The notes under the pieces were generated by a model. That model worked only from the letters and a program-made list of their open reading frames with translations, was not told where the DNA came from and searched no databases. The translations under genes and the position numbers were made by a program. Shown one piece after another: positions 8,166-17,539 of a stretch of DNA of 64,000 bases. The stretch covers positions 1-64,000 of the forward strand of contig CALWCE010000008.1 of NCBI GenBank assembly GCA_944376295.1. Direction: 5' to 3'. Position 1 is the first letter of the stretch; each line of letters begins with the position of its first letter. Origin of the DNA: an uncultured Clostridia bacterium (lineage in GTDB: Bacteria > Bacillota > Clostridia > Christensenellales > Borkfalkiaceae).

Positions 8166-9066
8166 GCAGCAGTATGTCGCGGAGGAGAGCCTCCGCGTCG
8201 ACGTGTTTTTGAGCGAAAAGTCGGGCCTTACCCGAAGCGCCGTCAAAAAGCTCGCGGAAGAGGGACATGTGCTCGTTGCGGGCAAACCCGTCAAGGCGGG
8301 CGCGCTTTTAAAAGCGGGGGAGGAGGTCACGATCGAGATCCCCGACCCAAGGCCCATCAACGCCCGTCCCGAAGATATCCCGCTCGATATCGTCTATGAA
8401 GATGAGGATATCGCCGTCATCAATAAACCGCAGGGCATGACGGTGCACGCGGGCAGCGGCAACTACGAAGGTACCCTTGTCAACGCGCTCTTGTTTCGGC
8501 TCGATTCTTTGAGCGGAATCAACGGCGAACTGCGCCCCGGCATCGTCCACCGCATCGATAAAGATACTTCGGGGCTGCTTGTCGTCGCCAAAAACGACAG
8601 GGCGCATCTTTCTTTGAGCAAGCAGATCGCCGAAAAGTCCTGCCGCCGCGAGTATCTTGCGCTCCTCGAAGGCGTCCTGAAAGAAGACAGCGGCAAGGTG
8701 GTGACCATGATCGGGCGCGACCCAAAAGATCGCCTCAAAATGGCGGTGCTTCCCGAAGGAAAAGGGCGGCGTGCCGAAACAGATTGGGAAGTGGTGGAAC
8801 GCTTCGCCCACAACACGCTCGTTCATTTTATTCTGCATACGGGGCGCACCCATCAGATCAGGGTGCACGCAAAATACATGGGGCATCCCGTCGTCGGCGA
8901 TCCCGTCTACGGCTACAAAAAGCAGCGGTTCGAGCTACGCGGGCAGCTTCTCCACGCCTTTCGCTTGACGCTCACCCATCCACGGACGGGCGAAGTGATG
9001 ACATTCACCGCCCCGCTACCCGACTATTTTCAACGCATCCTTACCATCGTGAGAGGTGACAAATGA
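8158..9066 (+). CDS. rluD: RluD-family 23S rRNA pseudouridine synthase
   Basis: Converts uridines of 23S rRNA to pseudouridine. It has an S4 RNA-binding domain in about the first 65 residues (RVDVFLSEKSGLTRSAVKKL), then the RluA/RluD catalytic domain with the signature HRIDKDTSGLL, whose Asp (about residue 134) is the nucleophile. The later motifs GRTHQIRVHAKYMGHPVVGD are also present. The length, 302 residues, is typical. lspA-rluD-pyrR is a common gene order in Bacillota, and the overlaps at both ends point to translational coupling. The exact target uridines cannot be read from sequence. Confidence 0.92.
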   Translation: MNRQQYVAEESLRVDVFLSEKSGLTRSAVKKLAEEGHVLVAGKPVKAGALLKAGEEVTIEIPDPRPINARPEDIPLDIVYEDEDIAVINKPQGMTVHAGSGNYEGTLVNALLFRLDSLSGINGELRPGIVHRIDKDTSGLLVVAKNDRAHLSLSKQIAEKSCRREYLALLEGVLKEDSGKVVTMIGRDPKDRLKMAVLPEGKGRRAETDWEVVERFAHNTLVHFILHTGRTHQIRVHAKYMGHPVVGDPVYGYKKQRFELRGQLLHAFRLTLTHPRTGEVMTFTAPLPDYFQRILTIVRGDK

Positions 9067-9587
9067 AGAACATCATCGACTCGGAGACGCTCTCCCGCAC
9101 CATCCGCAGGCTCTCCGCAGAGGCGGTCGAGCTCGAAAAAGGCACGGAGAACGTCGTCCTCATCGGCATCCGTACGCGCGGCGTCATCCTCGCCCGCCGC
9201 ATGCAGGCGGAGATCGAAAAGCTCGAAGGGGTCAGGCTTCCCCTCGGCATCCTCGATATCGCCCTTTATCGCGACGATCTTCTCTCGGGAAGCTGCGACG
9301 CCGTCTTTAAGGGTAGCGAGATCGATTTCGACGTCGAGGGCAAGAAGGTCATCCTCTGCGACGACGTCCTCTACACGGGCCGCACCGTGCGCGCCGCGCT
9401 CGCGGCGCTCTCCGCGCTCGGGCGTGCCGAGAGCGTGCGCCTGTTCTGCCTTGTCGACAGGGGGCACCGGGAACTTCCCTTCCGCGCGGACGGCGTGGGA
9501 AAGAACGTGCCCACCAGCAGCAAGGAGCGCGTCATCGTCCGCTTCAAAGAAACGGACGGCGAGGACGGCGCGTACATCACGACGTAA
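9063..9587 (+). CDS. pyrR: PyrR: pyrimidine operon regulator / uracil phosphoribosyltransferase
   Basis: PyrR binds pyr mRNA leaders with UMP to cause attenuation and also has weak uracil phosphoribosyltransferase activity. The 174-residue protein has the PRPP-binding loop VILCDDVLYTGRT and the early GIRTRGVILARRM segment found in PyrR. The start overlaps the rluD stop (ATGA). No pyr biosynthetic genes lie beside it, so any regulated operon must be elsewhere. Confidence 0.93.
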   Translation: MKNIIDSETLSRTIRRLSAEAVELEKGTENVVLIGIRTRGVILARRMQAEIEKLEGVRLPLGILDIALYRDDLLSGSCDAVFKGSEIDFDVEGKKVILCDDVLYTGRTVRAALAALSALGRAESVRLFCLVDRGHRELPFRADGVGKNVPTSSKERVIVRFKETDGEDGAYITT

Positions 9588-9621
9588 TTTTACACTCAAC
9601 ACCCCTTAAAAGGAGGGATTT

Positions 9622-10929
9622 ATGCAGCATCTCATCGCCATTGTCGGCAGGCCGAACGTCGGCAAGAGCACATTCTTCAATAAAGTCATCGGGCGCAAGC
9701 TCTCCATCACCGAGAACCGCCCGGGGGTCACGCGCGACCGCATCTACGCCTCGGCAGAGTGGCGCGGCAAGCCCTTTACGCTCGTCGATACGGGCGGCAT
9801 CGAATTAAAGAGCGAAGACGTCATGTGGAAGCAGATCGCCTCTCAGGCGAAGCTCGCCGTCGAGACTGCCGACGTCATACTCTTCTTCGTGGACGGCAGG
9901 GAGGGGCTGACGAGCTCCGATCACGACGTTGCGGACTATCTCCGCCGCAGCCGCAAGCCCGTCGTCCTCGTCGTCAACAAGCTCGACGAATATTCGCAGG
10001 ATAAACTCTTTGAATTTTACTCGCTCGGTCTCGGGGAGCCCTTCGGCATCTCCGCCGAGCATTCGCGCGGCATCGGCGACGTTCTGGACGAAGCCGTCTC
10101 TTCCTTCGAAGAAGGGGAGGAAGAGAAGAGCGACGCCCTCCGCATCGCCGTCGTCGGCAAGCCCAATGCGGGCAAGAGTTCGCTCGTCAACCGCATCTTG
10201 GGCGAGGAGCGCACCATCGTCACCGACATCGCGGGCACGACGCGCGACGCCATCGATACCCCCTTCGAGCGGGACGGCGAAAAGTACGTCATCATCGATA
10301 CGGCGGGCATCCGCCGCAAGCGTTCCGTCGAGGACAACGTCGAATATTATTCCGTTCTCCGCGCCTTTGACGCCGTGAGAAGGGCGGATGTTGCCGTGCT
10401 CGTCGTGGACGCCGTGGAAGGTCTCACCGAGCAGGACGTCCGTATCATCGGCATGGTGCACGAGGAGGGCAAACCTTCCGTCATCGTCATGAACAAGTGG
10501 GATCTCGTCGAAAAGGATACCCACACCATCGAGACGTTTGAAAGTAAACTCAAAGAAGATCTCAAATTCATGGACTACTTCAAGTCCGTCTACATTTCGG
10601 CGAAGACGGGCCAGCGCGCGGAAAAGGTCTTGAAACTTGCCCGCGAAGCGTACGACCATGCGCATTTCCGCATCCCGACGGGGGCGCTCAACGACCTTTT
10701 GATGGACGCCATGCGCATCTCCGAACCGCCTTCCTATCAGGGCAGGAGATTAAAGCTTTACTATGCGTCTGAGGTCTCCGTCGCGCCGCCGCTCTTCGTG
10801 CTCATGGTCAACGACGAGACGCTCCTGCACTTTTCCTATGCGCGGTATCTCGAAAACGTCATCCGTCAGGCGTACGATTTTTCGGGTACGCCCATCCGCA
10901 TCCAGGTGCGCAACAAGAAGGACGACTGA
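9622..10929 (+). CDS. der: Ribosome biogenesis GTPase Der (EngA)
   Basis: Double GTPase needed for 50S subunit assembly. The first G domain has GRPNVGKST at residues 8-16 and DTGGIE; the second has GKPNAGKSS at about residue 179 and DTAGIRRK; NKLD and NKWD are the base-recognition motifs. The C-terminal KH-like domain (from about residue 350) has YYASEVSVAPPLFVLMVND. The length of 435 residues is standard. AAAAGGAGGG precedes the ATG. plsY follows nine bases later, a frequent neighbour in Bacillota. Confidence 0.97.
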   Translation: MQHLIAIVGRPNVGKSTFFNKVIGRKLSITENRPGVTRDRIYASAEWRGKPFTLVDTGGIELKSEDVMWKQIASQAKLAVETADVILFFVDGREGLTSSDHDVADYLRRSRKPVVLVVNKLDEYSQDKLFEFYSLGLGEPFGISAEHSRGIGDVLDEAVSSFEEGEEEKSDALRIAVVGKPNAGKSSLVNRILGEERTIVTDIAGTTRDAIDTPFERDGEKYVIIDTAGIRRKRSVEDNVEYYSVLRAFDAVRRADVAVLVVDAVEGLTEQDVRIIGMVHEEGKPSVIVMNKWDLVEKDTHTIETFESKLKEDLKFMDYFKSVYISAKTGQRAEKVLKLAREAYDHAHFRIPTGALNDLLMDAMRISEPPSYQGRRLKLYYASEVSVAPPLFVLMVNDETLLHFSYARYLENVIRQAYDFSGTPIRIQVRNKKDD

Positions 10930-10938
10930 GGAGCTTGT

Positions 10939-11676
10939 ATGCAGGAGCTGACCTTTTCTCAAAATTGGTATTGGTTTGTGCTGATGGCGCTCGTGTGCTA
11001 TTTTATAGGGTGCGTCAACTTTGCCATGATCATCGCGCGCACCAAGCACAAGGACGCGCACAAGATCGGCAGCGGCAACCCGGGTACCATGAACATGAGT
11101 CGCGAATTCGGCCTCAAAGTAGGGCTCGTCAATTTCCTTCTGGATGTTGCAAAGGGCGGCGTTCCCGCACTTGTGAGCTATTTCATCTTCCGCGGTTACG
11201 TCTTTGCGGGCACCGACGTCATCGTCTCCGACTTCACGCGCTATTTCTGCGGCGTCTTTGTCATCATCGGGCACATCTGGCCCGTCACCATGCGCTTCCG
11301 CGGCGGAAAGGGCATCGCCTCGACGCTCGGGCTCTTCTGGTTCACGCTCGGCTGCGAACGGGGTTGGTTTGCGGCGGTCGCCTTCTTGTGGCTCGTCTGC
11401 GTCCTTCTCTTCATTGCCGTGACGGAGTGGGGCTCCATGGGCTCTCTCCTCGGCGTCACGGGCTTTTCTCTTTGGCAGGGCGTCATCTTCTTCCTGCGCT
11501 ATGAGGCAGAGCTTCAAAACGGTTGGGTCATCCTCATCTTCATGCTGCTGCTCCTTCTCAACTTCCTCACCTGGTTTGCGCACCGCAAAAACCTCGTGCG
11601 CCTGTTTGCGGGCGAAGAGCACAGGACTTCCGTCAAGAAGCTCTCCAAGGGCAAACGCGGCATGCAGAATATGTAA
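10939..11676 (+). CDS. plsY: Acyl-phosphate:glycerol-3-phosphate acyltransferase
   Basis: Membrane enzyme that acylates glycerol-3-phosphate with acyl phosphate, the first step of phospholipid synthesis. Family motifs are visible: HKIGSGNPGTMNMSR (motif 1, normally GSGNPGATN), KGGVPAL (motif 2) and GHIWPVTMRFRGGKGIAST (motif 3). At about 245 residues it is longer than the ~200-residue B. subtilis type and has extra hydrophobic spans. The substitution GTMN for GATN in motif 1 is a small departure from the consensus. Confidence 0.92.
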   Translation: MQELTFSQNWYWFVLMALVCYFIGCVNFAMIIARTKHKDAHKIGSGNPGTMNMSREFGLKVGLVNFLLDVAKGGVPALVSYFIFRGYVFAGTDVIVSDFTRYFCGVFVIIGHIWPVTMRFRGGKGIASTLGLFWFTLGCERGWFAAVAFLWLVCVLLFIAVTEWGSMGSLLGVTGFSLWQGVIFFLRYEAELQNGWVILIFMLLLLLNFLTWFAHRKNLVRLFAGEEHRTSVKKLSKGKRGMQNM

Positions 11677-11759
11677 CTTTTCCCCGCCGCGGCGGGGTTC
11701 TGCTTTTGCCGCCGAGGACGGCGTTTCCAAGTATTTCATAAACTTTCACGGCATTTTCA

Positions 11760-11788
11760 TTGTATTCATGCCGTGTGTTTGCTATAAT
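11760..11788 (+). promoter_or_regulatory. Promoter of the ecfA1-ecfA2-ecfT-truA operon
   Basis: TTGTAT (11760-11765), a 17-base spacer and a perfect TATAAT (11783-11788) place the transcription start near 11795, about 49 bases ahead of ecfA1. No riboswitch-like element is evident in the short leader. Confidence 0.75.
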
Positions 11789-11843
11789 ATAGGCAGATCG
11801 GACGCCGCCGATGGGTTTTGTGCGCCCGCAATTTACGAGGGAT

Positions 11844-12680
11844 ATGAAAGCGATCGAATTCGAAAACGTCAGCTTTTCTTATGAAGAGGGCGGGGCGTTT
11901 GCGATCAAAAACTTAAATTTTTCCGTGGAGGAAGGGGAGTTTGTCGCCATTTTGGGTCACAACGGCAGCGGCAAAAGTACGCTTGCTCGCCTCACGAACG
12001 GGCTTTTGGAAGCGGACGGCGGCACCATCCGCGTCTTCGGCGAACAGCTGACGGACAAAAACCTCTTCGAGATCAGAAAGCAGGTCGGCATCGTCTTCCA
12101 GAACCCCGACAATCAGACGGTCGCTTCCATCGTGGAGGACGACATCGCATTCGGCGCCGAGAACATCGCCCTTCCGCGCGAGGAGATCGGCAGCCGCATC
12201 GGCTTTGCCTTAAAGGCGGTCGGCATGGAGGAATTCCGCCATGCGACGGTCTCCCGTCTTTCGGGCGGGCAGAAGCAGCGCATCGCGATCGCAGGGGTGC
12301 TTGCCGTCCTGCCCAAAGTGCTCATCCTCGACGAGTCGACGGCGATGCTCGATCCGAAGGGGCGGCGCGAGATCATCGACGTCGTCACCCGCCTCAACCG
12401 CGATGAGGGCATCACCGTGCTTCTCATCACGCACTTTATGGAAGAAGCGCTGCGTGCGACGCGCGCCATCGTCATGAACCGCGGCGAGATCGTCATGCAG
12501 GGCACACCCGACGACATCTTCGAGCGCCACGAAGAGCTTCTGACCTATAACCTCACGCTGCCCCTCATCGGGCGCATCTGCAAGGAACTGCGCACGGGCG
12601 GGATGCCCGTTCGGGACACCTTGGACGCAAGCTCACTTGCAAAGGAGATCGCCGCATGCGTATCCGGGCAGAGCATCTGA
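11844..12680 (+). CDS. ecfA1: ECF transporter ATPase EcfA1
   Basis: One of the two ATPases of the energy-coupling module that powers vitamin S-components such as FolT in this window. Landmarks are Walker A GHNGSGKST, the Q-loop VFQNPDNQT, the signature LSGGQKQR and Walker B VLILDEST followed by a His switch (THFMEEAL). The ATG at 11844 follows ACGAGGGAT; the in-frame extension to 11811 lacks a ribosome site. It overlaps ecfA2 by 25 bases. Confidence 0.94.
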   Translation: MKAIEFENVSFSYEEGGAFAIKNLNFSVEEGEFVAILGHNGSGKSTLARLTNGLLEADGGTIRVFGEQLTDKNLFEIRKQVGIVFQNPDNQTVASIVEDDIAFGAENIALPREEIGSRIGFALKAVGMEEFRHATVSRLSGGQKQRIAIAGVLAVLPKVLILDESTAMLDPKGRREIIDVVTRLNRDEGITVLLITHFMEEALRATRAIVMNRGEIVMQGTPDDIFERHEELLTYNLTLPLIGRICKELRTGGMPVRDTLDASSLAKEIAACVSGQSI

Positions 12681-13570
12681 GCTACACCTATAACCCCGGC
12701 TCGCCCTTTTCCTCGGCGGCTTTGAAGGACGTTTCCCTCTCCGTGGAAGAAGGGGAGTTCTTCGGCATCATCGGGCATACGGGCAGCGGGAAGAGCACCT
12801 TCGTGCAGCACCTCAACGCGCTTCTTCGCGTTCCGACCTCTTTGAAGAAGTACAAAAAGAAGCGTAAAGACCCGCCTTCCGATACCGTTCTTCGGGTGGG
12901 GGAGTTCGACCTTACCGACAAGAAGACGGACTTCAACGCCCTTCGCAGCAAAGTCGGCATGGTGATGCAGTATCCCGAATACCAGCTCTTTGCCGAGACC
13001 GTCTTTGAAGACGTCGCCTTCGGCTATAAGAACTTCGCCCCCGAAAAGCCGACGAAGGAACAGGTGGAAAGCGCCGTCCGCGACGCGCTCACCATCGTCG
13101 GGCTCAACTACGACGAAGTCAGGGAGATGTCTCCCTTCGATCTTTCGGGCGGGCAGAAGCGGCGCGTCGCCATTGCGGGCGTCATCGTCACAAAGCCCGA
13201 AATTCTTGTCTTGGACGAGCCCGCGGCAGGTCTCGACCCGTTGGGCAAACAGGAAGTCATGGAGCTTCTGCACCGCCTGCACGCCTCGTGGTGCAAGACC
13301 ATCATCATCGTCTCGCACGATATGGACGAGATCGCCGAAAACTGCACGCGCGTCGCCGTCTTTTCGGACGGGGAAGTCAAGTACGTCCTGCCCCCCAAAG
13401 AACTCTTCCTGCATGCGGAAGAACTGCTCGCTCTCGGGCTCGACGTGCCGCTCACCGCGAAGATCTGTCTCGCGCTCAAGGAGTACGGCATTCGGCTTGA
13501 ATGTGATTTCACGACGGAAGACTTCCTGAAAAAAGCCCTTGCCCTTCAAGGGAAAGGGGGCAGCGTATGA
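12656..13570 (+). CDS. ecfA2: ECF transporter ATPase EcfA2
   Basis: Second ATPase of the shared module. Motifs are Walker A GHTGSGKST, Q-loop VMQYPEYQLF (typical of EcfA2), signature LSGGQKRR and Walker B LVLDEPAAGLDP with D-loop. A basic insert of about 20 residues (KKYKKKRKDPP) lies after Walker A, longer than usual. The start lies inside ecfA1 and the stop overlaps ecfT by four bases, so the three subunits are translated together. Confidence 0.94.
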   Translation: MRIRAEHLSYTYNPGSPFSSAALKDVSLSVEEGEFFGIIGHTGSGKSTFVQHLNALLRVPTSLKKYKKKRKDPPSDTVLRVGEFDLTDKKTDFNALRSKVGMVMQYPEYQLFAETVFEDVAFGYKNFAPEKPTKEQVESAVRDALTIVGLNYDEVREMSPFDLSGGQKRRVAIAGVIVTKPEILVLDEPAAGLDPLGKQEVMELLHRLHASWCKTIIIVSHDMDEIAENCTRVAVFSDGEVKYVLPPKELFLHAEELLALGLDVPLTAKICLALKEYGIRLECDFTTEDFLKKALALQGKGGSV

Positions 13571-14382
13571 TGAAAGACGTCGCCTTCGGGCAATATTATC
13601 CGACGAAGTCTTACGTCCACAACTTGGACCCCCGCCTCAAGATCGTCTTCCTCATCGCCTACATCGTGGCGATCTTCCTCGCGAAGAATTTTTACGGGCT
13701 CGCCTGCTGCTTGCTGATTTTGGCGTGTGCCATCGGATTCTCCCGTGTGCCCGTTCTCCGCGTCTTCAAAGCGATCAAGGGCATCCTCTTTCTCATTGTC
13801 TTCACGACGCTCCTCAACCTCCTCTTTTACAACGGAGAGACGGTGTATGCGGAGTGGTGGATCTTCACGATCACGAAAGAGGGCATCCTGTTCAGCGTAT
13901 TCCTTGTCATCCGCCTCGTGCTGCTCATCACCTGCTCGTCGCTTCTCACTTATACGACGACGCCCGTGGCGCTCACGGACGGCATCGAGAGCCTTTTATT
14001 CCCGCTCACGTTCATCCGTTTCCCCGTGCGCGAACTCGCCCAGATCATGAGCATCGCCCTCCGCTATATCCCCATCCTCATGGACGAAACCGAACGCATC
14101 ATGAATGCGCAGAAGGCGAGGGGGGCAAACTTTGAATCGGGAGGGCTCGTACGCCGCGTCAAAGCGGTCATCCCCGTGCTCATCCCGCTGCTGCTCTCCT
14201 CCTTCCGTCGGGCGGAGGAGCTTGGCGACGCGATGGAAGCCCGCTGCTACACGGGCGGCAGAAAGCGCACCAAATATAAAAAGCTGCGCTTTACCTGGCG
14301 CGATCTCCTTGCATTCCTTTTAGGAGCCGCGCTCATCACGGGCGTGGTGCTCCTCAACGTCTATCTCGGAGCGACGATATGA
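13567..14382 (+). CDS. ecfT: ECF transporter transmembrane subunit EcfT
   Basis: Membrane coupling subunit of 271 residues that joins EcfA1/EcfA2 to exchangeable S-components. About five hydrophobic spans are present. The coupling-helix motifs NAQKARG and EARCYTGG (the ARG/ARC signatures that contact the ATPases) are visible at about residues 180 and 220. No S-component is encoded in this operon, so it is a group II module serving remote S-components, including the riboswitch-controlled FolT at 3576. Confidence 0.94.
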   Translation: MMKDVAFGQYYPTKSYVHNLDPRLKIVFLIAYIVAIFLAKNFYGLACCLLILACAIGFSRVPVLRVFKAIKGILFLIVFTTLLNLLFYNGETVYAEWWIFTITKEGILFSVFLVIRLVLLITCSSLLTYTTTPVALTDGIESLLFPLTFIRFPVRELAQIMSIALRYIPILMDETERIMNAQKARGANFESGGLVRRVKAVIPVLIPLLLSSFRRAEELGDAMEARCYTGGRKRTKYKKLRFTWRDLLAFLLGAALITGVVLLNVYLGATI

Positions 14383-15137
14383 AGGCGCTGCTCTTAGTCA
14401 GTTACGACGGCACGGCGTTTTCGGGCTGGCAGCGTCAGCCGAACGCCCGTACGGTACAGGAAGAGATGGAAGAGGCAGCCTATCGCGCCTTTTCCCGCCG
14501 CGTTGCTTTGACGGCAAGCGGCAGGACGGACGCAGGCGTCCACGCTTTGGGGCAGGTCGTCGAAGGAGACTTCCCCGAAGGCATCCCGCCCGAAAAACTC
14601 AGGGAATGCCTCAACGTTTTTCTCCCGCCCGACGTCAAGGTGATACGAAGTTGCAAGGCGCCCGAAGCGTTCGACGTCACGCGGCAGGCAAAGCGCAAGA
14701 CGTACTGCTACAACGCCTATTTTGCAGAGAGCGAACTTCCGCTCTATGCCCGCTATGCGGCGCGGCTCAAAAGGCAGCCCGATATCGCCCTGATGCGGGA
14801 AGCTGCAAAACTGTTGGAAGGGGAGCATGATTTTTCCGCCTTCCGCGCGTCGGGCTATACGTCCAAGACGAGCATACGGACGCTCTATTCTGTCAACATT
14901 GAAAAAACCGCCATCCCGTCGGGCACGCTCTATTCGGTGCGGGTCACGGGGAACGGGTTTTTATACAACATGGTGCGCATCCTCGCAGGCGAGCTGTTCG
15001 CGGTCGGCTGCGGCAAGCAGGAGGGGATCACGCGCGCCTTTGAAACAGGGGAGCGAAGCGCGCTCTCGGTGACGATGCCCCCGCACGGGCTCGTTCTTGA
15101 AAGCGCCGACTACGGCATTGCCGAACTGCTTCCATAG
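14379..15137 (+). CDS. truA: tRNA pseudouridine(38-40) synthase TruA
   Basis: Modifies U38-U40 in the anticodon arm of many tRNAs. The 252-residue protein has the N-terminal YDGTAFSGWQRQPNARTVQ, the catalytic segment SGRTDAGVHALGQV with its Asp nucleophile, the basic RKTYCYNAYF region and the late GNGFLYNMVRILAG motif. The start overlaps the ecfT stop by four bases. ecfA1-ecfA2-ecfT-truA is the classical Bacillota order. Confidence 0.95.
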   Translation: MKALLLVSYDGTAFSGWQRQPNARTVQEEMEEAAYRAFSRRVALTASGRTDAGVHALGQVVEGDFPEGIPPEKLRECLNVFLPPDVKVIRSCKAPEAFDVTRQAKRKTYCYNAYFAESELPLYARYAARLKRQPDIALMREAAKLLEGEHDFSAFRASGYTSKTSIRTLYSVNIEKTAIPSGTLYSVRVTGNGFLYNMVRILAGELFAVGCGKQEGITRAFETGERSALSVTMPPHGLVLESADYGIAELLP

Positions 15138-15146
15138 GGAGGAACG

Positions 15147-16067
15147 ATGGAATTTTTTGATCTGTTTAATGTCCCCATGTTCTTCATGGACTATATCATC
15201 AACCTCATCATCAAACCCGACATTCAGAACATTTACGATTATTGCAATGTCGCCTTGAGCTGCTATCTGTTTGCCGCGCTGGTAACTTTGGGCGTCTATC
15301 TCATCCTGCTCGTGTTCGGCGGCATTGGACTCAATAAACTTGCCAAAAAGCAGGGGCTCAAACATCGCTGGATGGCGTTTTTGCCCTTCTTCAACACCTA
15401 TTATGCGGGCAAACTTGCGGGCGAAACGCAGTTTTTCGGGCAGAAGATGAAGCGCGTCGGGCTGTATGCGATGATCTCGGAGATCTTATACGTCGCTCTG
15501 CAGCTGTTTGTTTTTGCTGCCGTCATCATTTCTTTTTTCCCTGAGTACCTCACGTTAGTAGTTGAAAATGGGGAACTGAAAGGCGAGCCCAACGATAGTA
15601 TGCCCGCTTGGGTCCAGCCTGCCATCACTTACGGCAGCCTCGTTGCCTATCTTCTTTGGTTCTTCGTCATCGTCTTCTTCTGCGTCCTGTACGTCTCCTT
15701 CTTCCGCAAGTACTATGCGCGCGGGCCCATCCTGTTGGCATTCCTTTCGGCGGTGCTCCCGTTCCGCGGCTTCACCATCTTCGCGGTGCGCAACAACGCC
15801 CCCGTCGATTATAACGACTATATCCGCCGCCGCACGCAGGCGTATATGCGAGGGAACGGTTATAACCAGCCTCCCTACGGTCCTTACGGCCCCGGGAACA
15901 GCGGTTACGGCTCGGGCGGTCCGCAGAACGGCCCCGATCCCTTCGAAGGCTTCGGCGGTCCTTCGGGCGGGAATTACGGCGCTTCGGGCGGCAGTTCATC
16001 GGGCTCTTCGTCCTCGCCTTCGTCTGACGACGATCCCTTCTCCGAGTTCGGCGACGACAATAAGTAA
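15147..16067 (+). CDS. Polytopic membrane protein with Gly/Ser-rich tail
   Basis: Protein of 306 residues with four to five hydrophobic segments: about 40-60 (FAALVTLGVYLILLVFGGIG), 105-130 (LYVALQLFVFAAVIISFF), 170-195 (VAYLLWFFVIVFFCVLYV) and 205-225. The last ~75 residues are a low-complexity Gly/Asn/Pro/Ser tail (PYGPYGPGNSGYGSGG) ending in an acidic DDDPFSEFGDDN. The central HRWMAFLPFFNTYYAGKLAG segment is of the kind seen in uncharacterised Bacillota membrane proteins. I do not recognise the family. It is the last gene of the truA operon, followed by a terminator. Confidence 0.55.
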   Translation: MEFFDLFNVPMFFMDYIINLIIKPDIQNIYDYCNVALSCYLFAALVTLGVYLILLVFGGIGLNKLAKKQGLKHRWMAFLPFFNTYYAGKLAGETQFFGQKMKRVGLYAMISEILYVALQLFVFAAVIISFFPEYLTLVVENGELKGEPNDSMPAWVQPAITYGSLVAYLLWFFVIVFFCVLYVSFFRKYYARGPILLAFLSAVLPFRGFTIFAVRNNAPVDYNDYIRRRTQAYMRGNGYNQPPYGPYGPGNSGYGSGGPQNGPDPFEGFGGPSGGNYGASGGSSSGSSSSPSSDDDPFSEFGDDNK

Positions 16068-16071
16068 AAAT

Positions 16072-16108
16072 CAGCGGCTTCCCGTGTATTCGGGAGGCTG
16101 TTTTTTTG
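16072..16108 (+). terminator. Intrinsic terminator after the ecf-truA operon
   Basis: The stem formed by GCTTCCCG and CGGGAGGC (one G-T pair) is followed by seven T at 16101-16107, five bases after the preceding stop codon. Confidence 0.85.
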
Positions 16109-16117
16109 TAAAATCAT

Positions 16118-16146
16118 TTTACTTTTTACATGCGACCTGCTATAAT
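16118..16146 (+). promoter_or_regulatory. Promoter of mnmE
   Basis: TTTACT at 16118-16123, a 17-base spacer and TATAAT at 16141-16146. The start would be near 16153, about 60 bases before the mnmE ATG. Confidence 0.7.
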
Positions 16147-16213
16147 CATAATCGCAGATTATAGAAAAGCGCGCAGAACCAACCTTTACGCGCTGCTTTC
16201 ATAGGTGATAGTT

Positions 16214-17503
16214 ATGGAACTCATTTCTGCCATAGCAACGGCACAAGGTGCGGGCGGCGTCTCCATCATCCGCGTGAGCGGGGAAGGGGCTCTCTCGCTC
16301 GCCCGGAATATGTTTTCCCGCAAAGAGGAGTTTGAACCATACCGCATGTACCCCGGGAAGATCGACTGCGGCACGTTCTCCGATTTCGGCATGTGCGTCT
16401 GTTTCCGTGCGCCGCATTCCTTCACGGGAGAGGACGTCGTTGAATTTCACTGCCACGGCGGCATCGAGATCCCGCGCGCCGTCTACCGCCGCACGCTGGA
16501 GCTCGGCGCCCGTCCTGCAGAGGCGGGGGAGTTCACCCGCCGCGCCTTTTTGAACGGCAAGCTTTCGCTCTCCGCGGCGGAAGGCCTCGGCGAGATGATC
16601 GGCGCGCGCTCGGAAGCACAGGCGAAGGCGGGCTATCTTCTGTATGGCGAAAAACTGACGAAAGAGGCAAAGCGCCTTCAGGATATATTGAAAGAATGCC
16701 TTGCCCGCGTCGATGCCGACGTCGACTATCCCGAAGAGGACCTTTCCGCTGTCTCGGGCGAGGAGATCGCAGCGCGTCTCAGCGAGATCGAAACCGCGCT
16801 CTCGGCGCTGTTGAAGCAGTACCGCGCGGGCAAACGCATCCGCGACGGCGTCAACGTCGCCCTCTGCGGCAAGCCTAATGCGGGCAAGAGTTCGCTTCTC
16901 AATGCGCTCTTGGGCTACGACCGCGCCATCGTCTCTTCGGAGGCGGGCACAACGCGCGACGCCGTGGAAGGCACGCTCGAACTGCACGGCGTTTTGTTCC
17001 TTCTCACCGATACGGCAGGGCTTCGCGAAGGGGCGGGGGAGGTCGAGCAAGAGGGCATCCGCCGCGCGCACGCCGCCATGGAGCGCGCCGACGTCATCGT
17101 CTGGGTGCGCGAGGACGAAGAGCTTCCGCCCGAGCTTCCCGAAGGCGCAGAGCTCATCATCGTGGGCAGCAAGAGCGATGTCCGCCGCGAAATAGACTGC
17201 GACATCAACGTCTCTTCGGTCACGGGCGAGGGCATCCAAGAACTCAAACAGCTCATTTTTGAGCGCGGCTTCGGGAAGCAGAACGATAACGTCTATCTCA
17301 TGGAAGAACGGCATTACCGCGCGGTGGAAGATGCCAAAGAGGCGGCGTCAGCAGCCCGCTCCGCCATTTTGGAGGGGCTTCCCGCCGAACTGTATGCCGA
17401 GGACCTCAAACGCGCCTACGAGGCGCTGGGGCTTTTGAGCGGCGAGACGGCGACCGAGGAGATCATCAGCGAGATCTTCTCCAAATTCTGTGTGGGCAAG
17501 TGA
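16214..17503 (+). CDS. mnmE: tRNA uridine-5-carboxymethylaminomethyl modification GTPase MnmE
   Basis: Works with MnmG to modify U34 of tRNAs. It has the N-terminal folate-binding domain (AQGAGGVSIIRVSG), a helical domain, an inserted G domain at about residues 210-360 (GKPNAGKSS, then GTTRDAVEG, then DTAGLRE), and the C-terminal CVGK, whose Cys is essential in the family. The ATG at 16214 is six bases after AGGTG; a GTG nine bases earlier is less likely. The length, about 429 residues, is slightly short for the family. mnmG is not adjacent in this window. Confidence 0.95.
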   Translation: MELISAIATAQGAGGVSIIRVSGEGALSLARNMFSRKEEFEPYRMYPGKIDCGTFSDFGMCVCFRAPHSFTGEDVVEFHCHGGIEIPRAVYRRTLELGARPAEAGEFTRRAFLNGKLSLSAAEGLGEMIGARSEAQAKAGYLLYGEKLTKEAKRLQDILKECLARVDADVDYPEEDLSAVSGEEIAARLSEIETALSALLKQYRAGKRIRDGVNVALCGKPNAGKSSLLNALLGYDRAIVSSEAGTTRDAVEGTLELHGVLFLLTDTAGLREGAGEVEQEGIRRAHAAMERADVIVWVREDEELPPELPEGAELIIVGSKSDVRREIDCDINVSSVTGEGIQELKQLIFERGFGKQNDNVYLMEERHYRAVEDAKEAASAARSAILEGLPAELYAEDLKRAYEALGLLSGETATEEIISEIFSKFCVGK

Positions 17504-17539
17504 GCGAGGAGCATTCCGCACGCCCCATAAGGAGTGAAT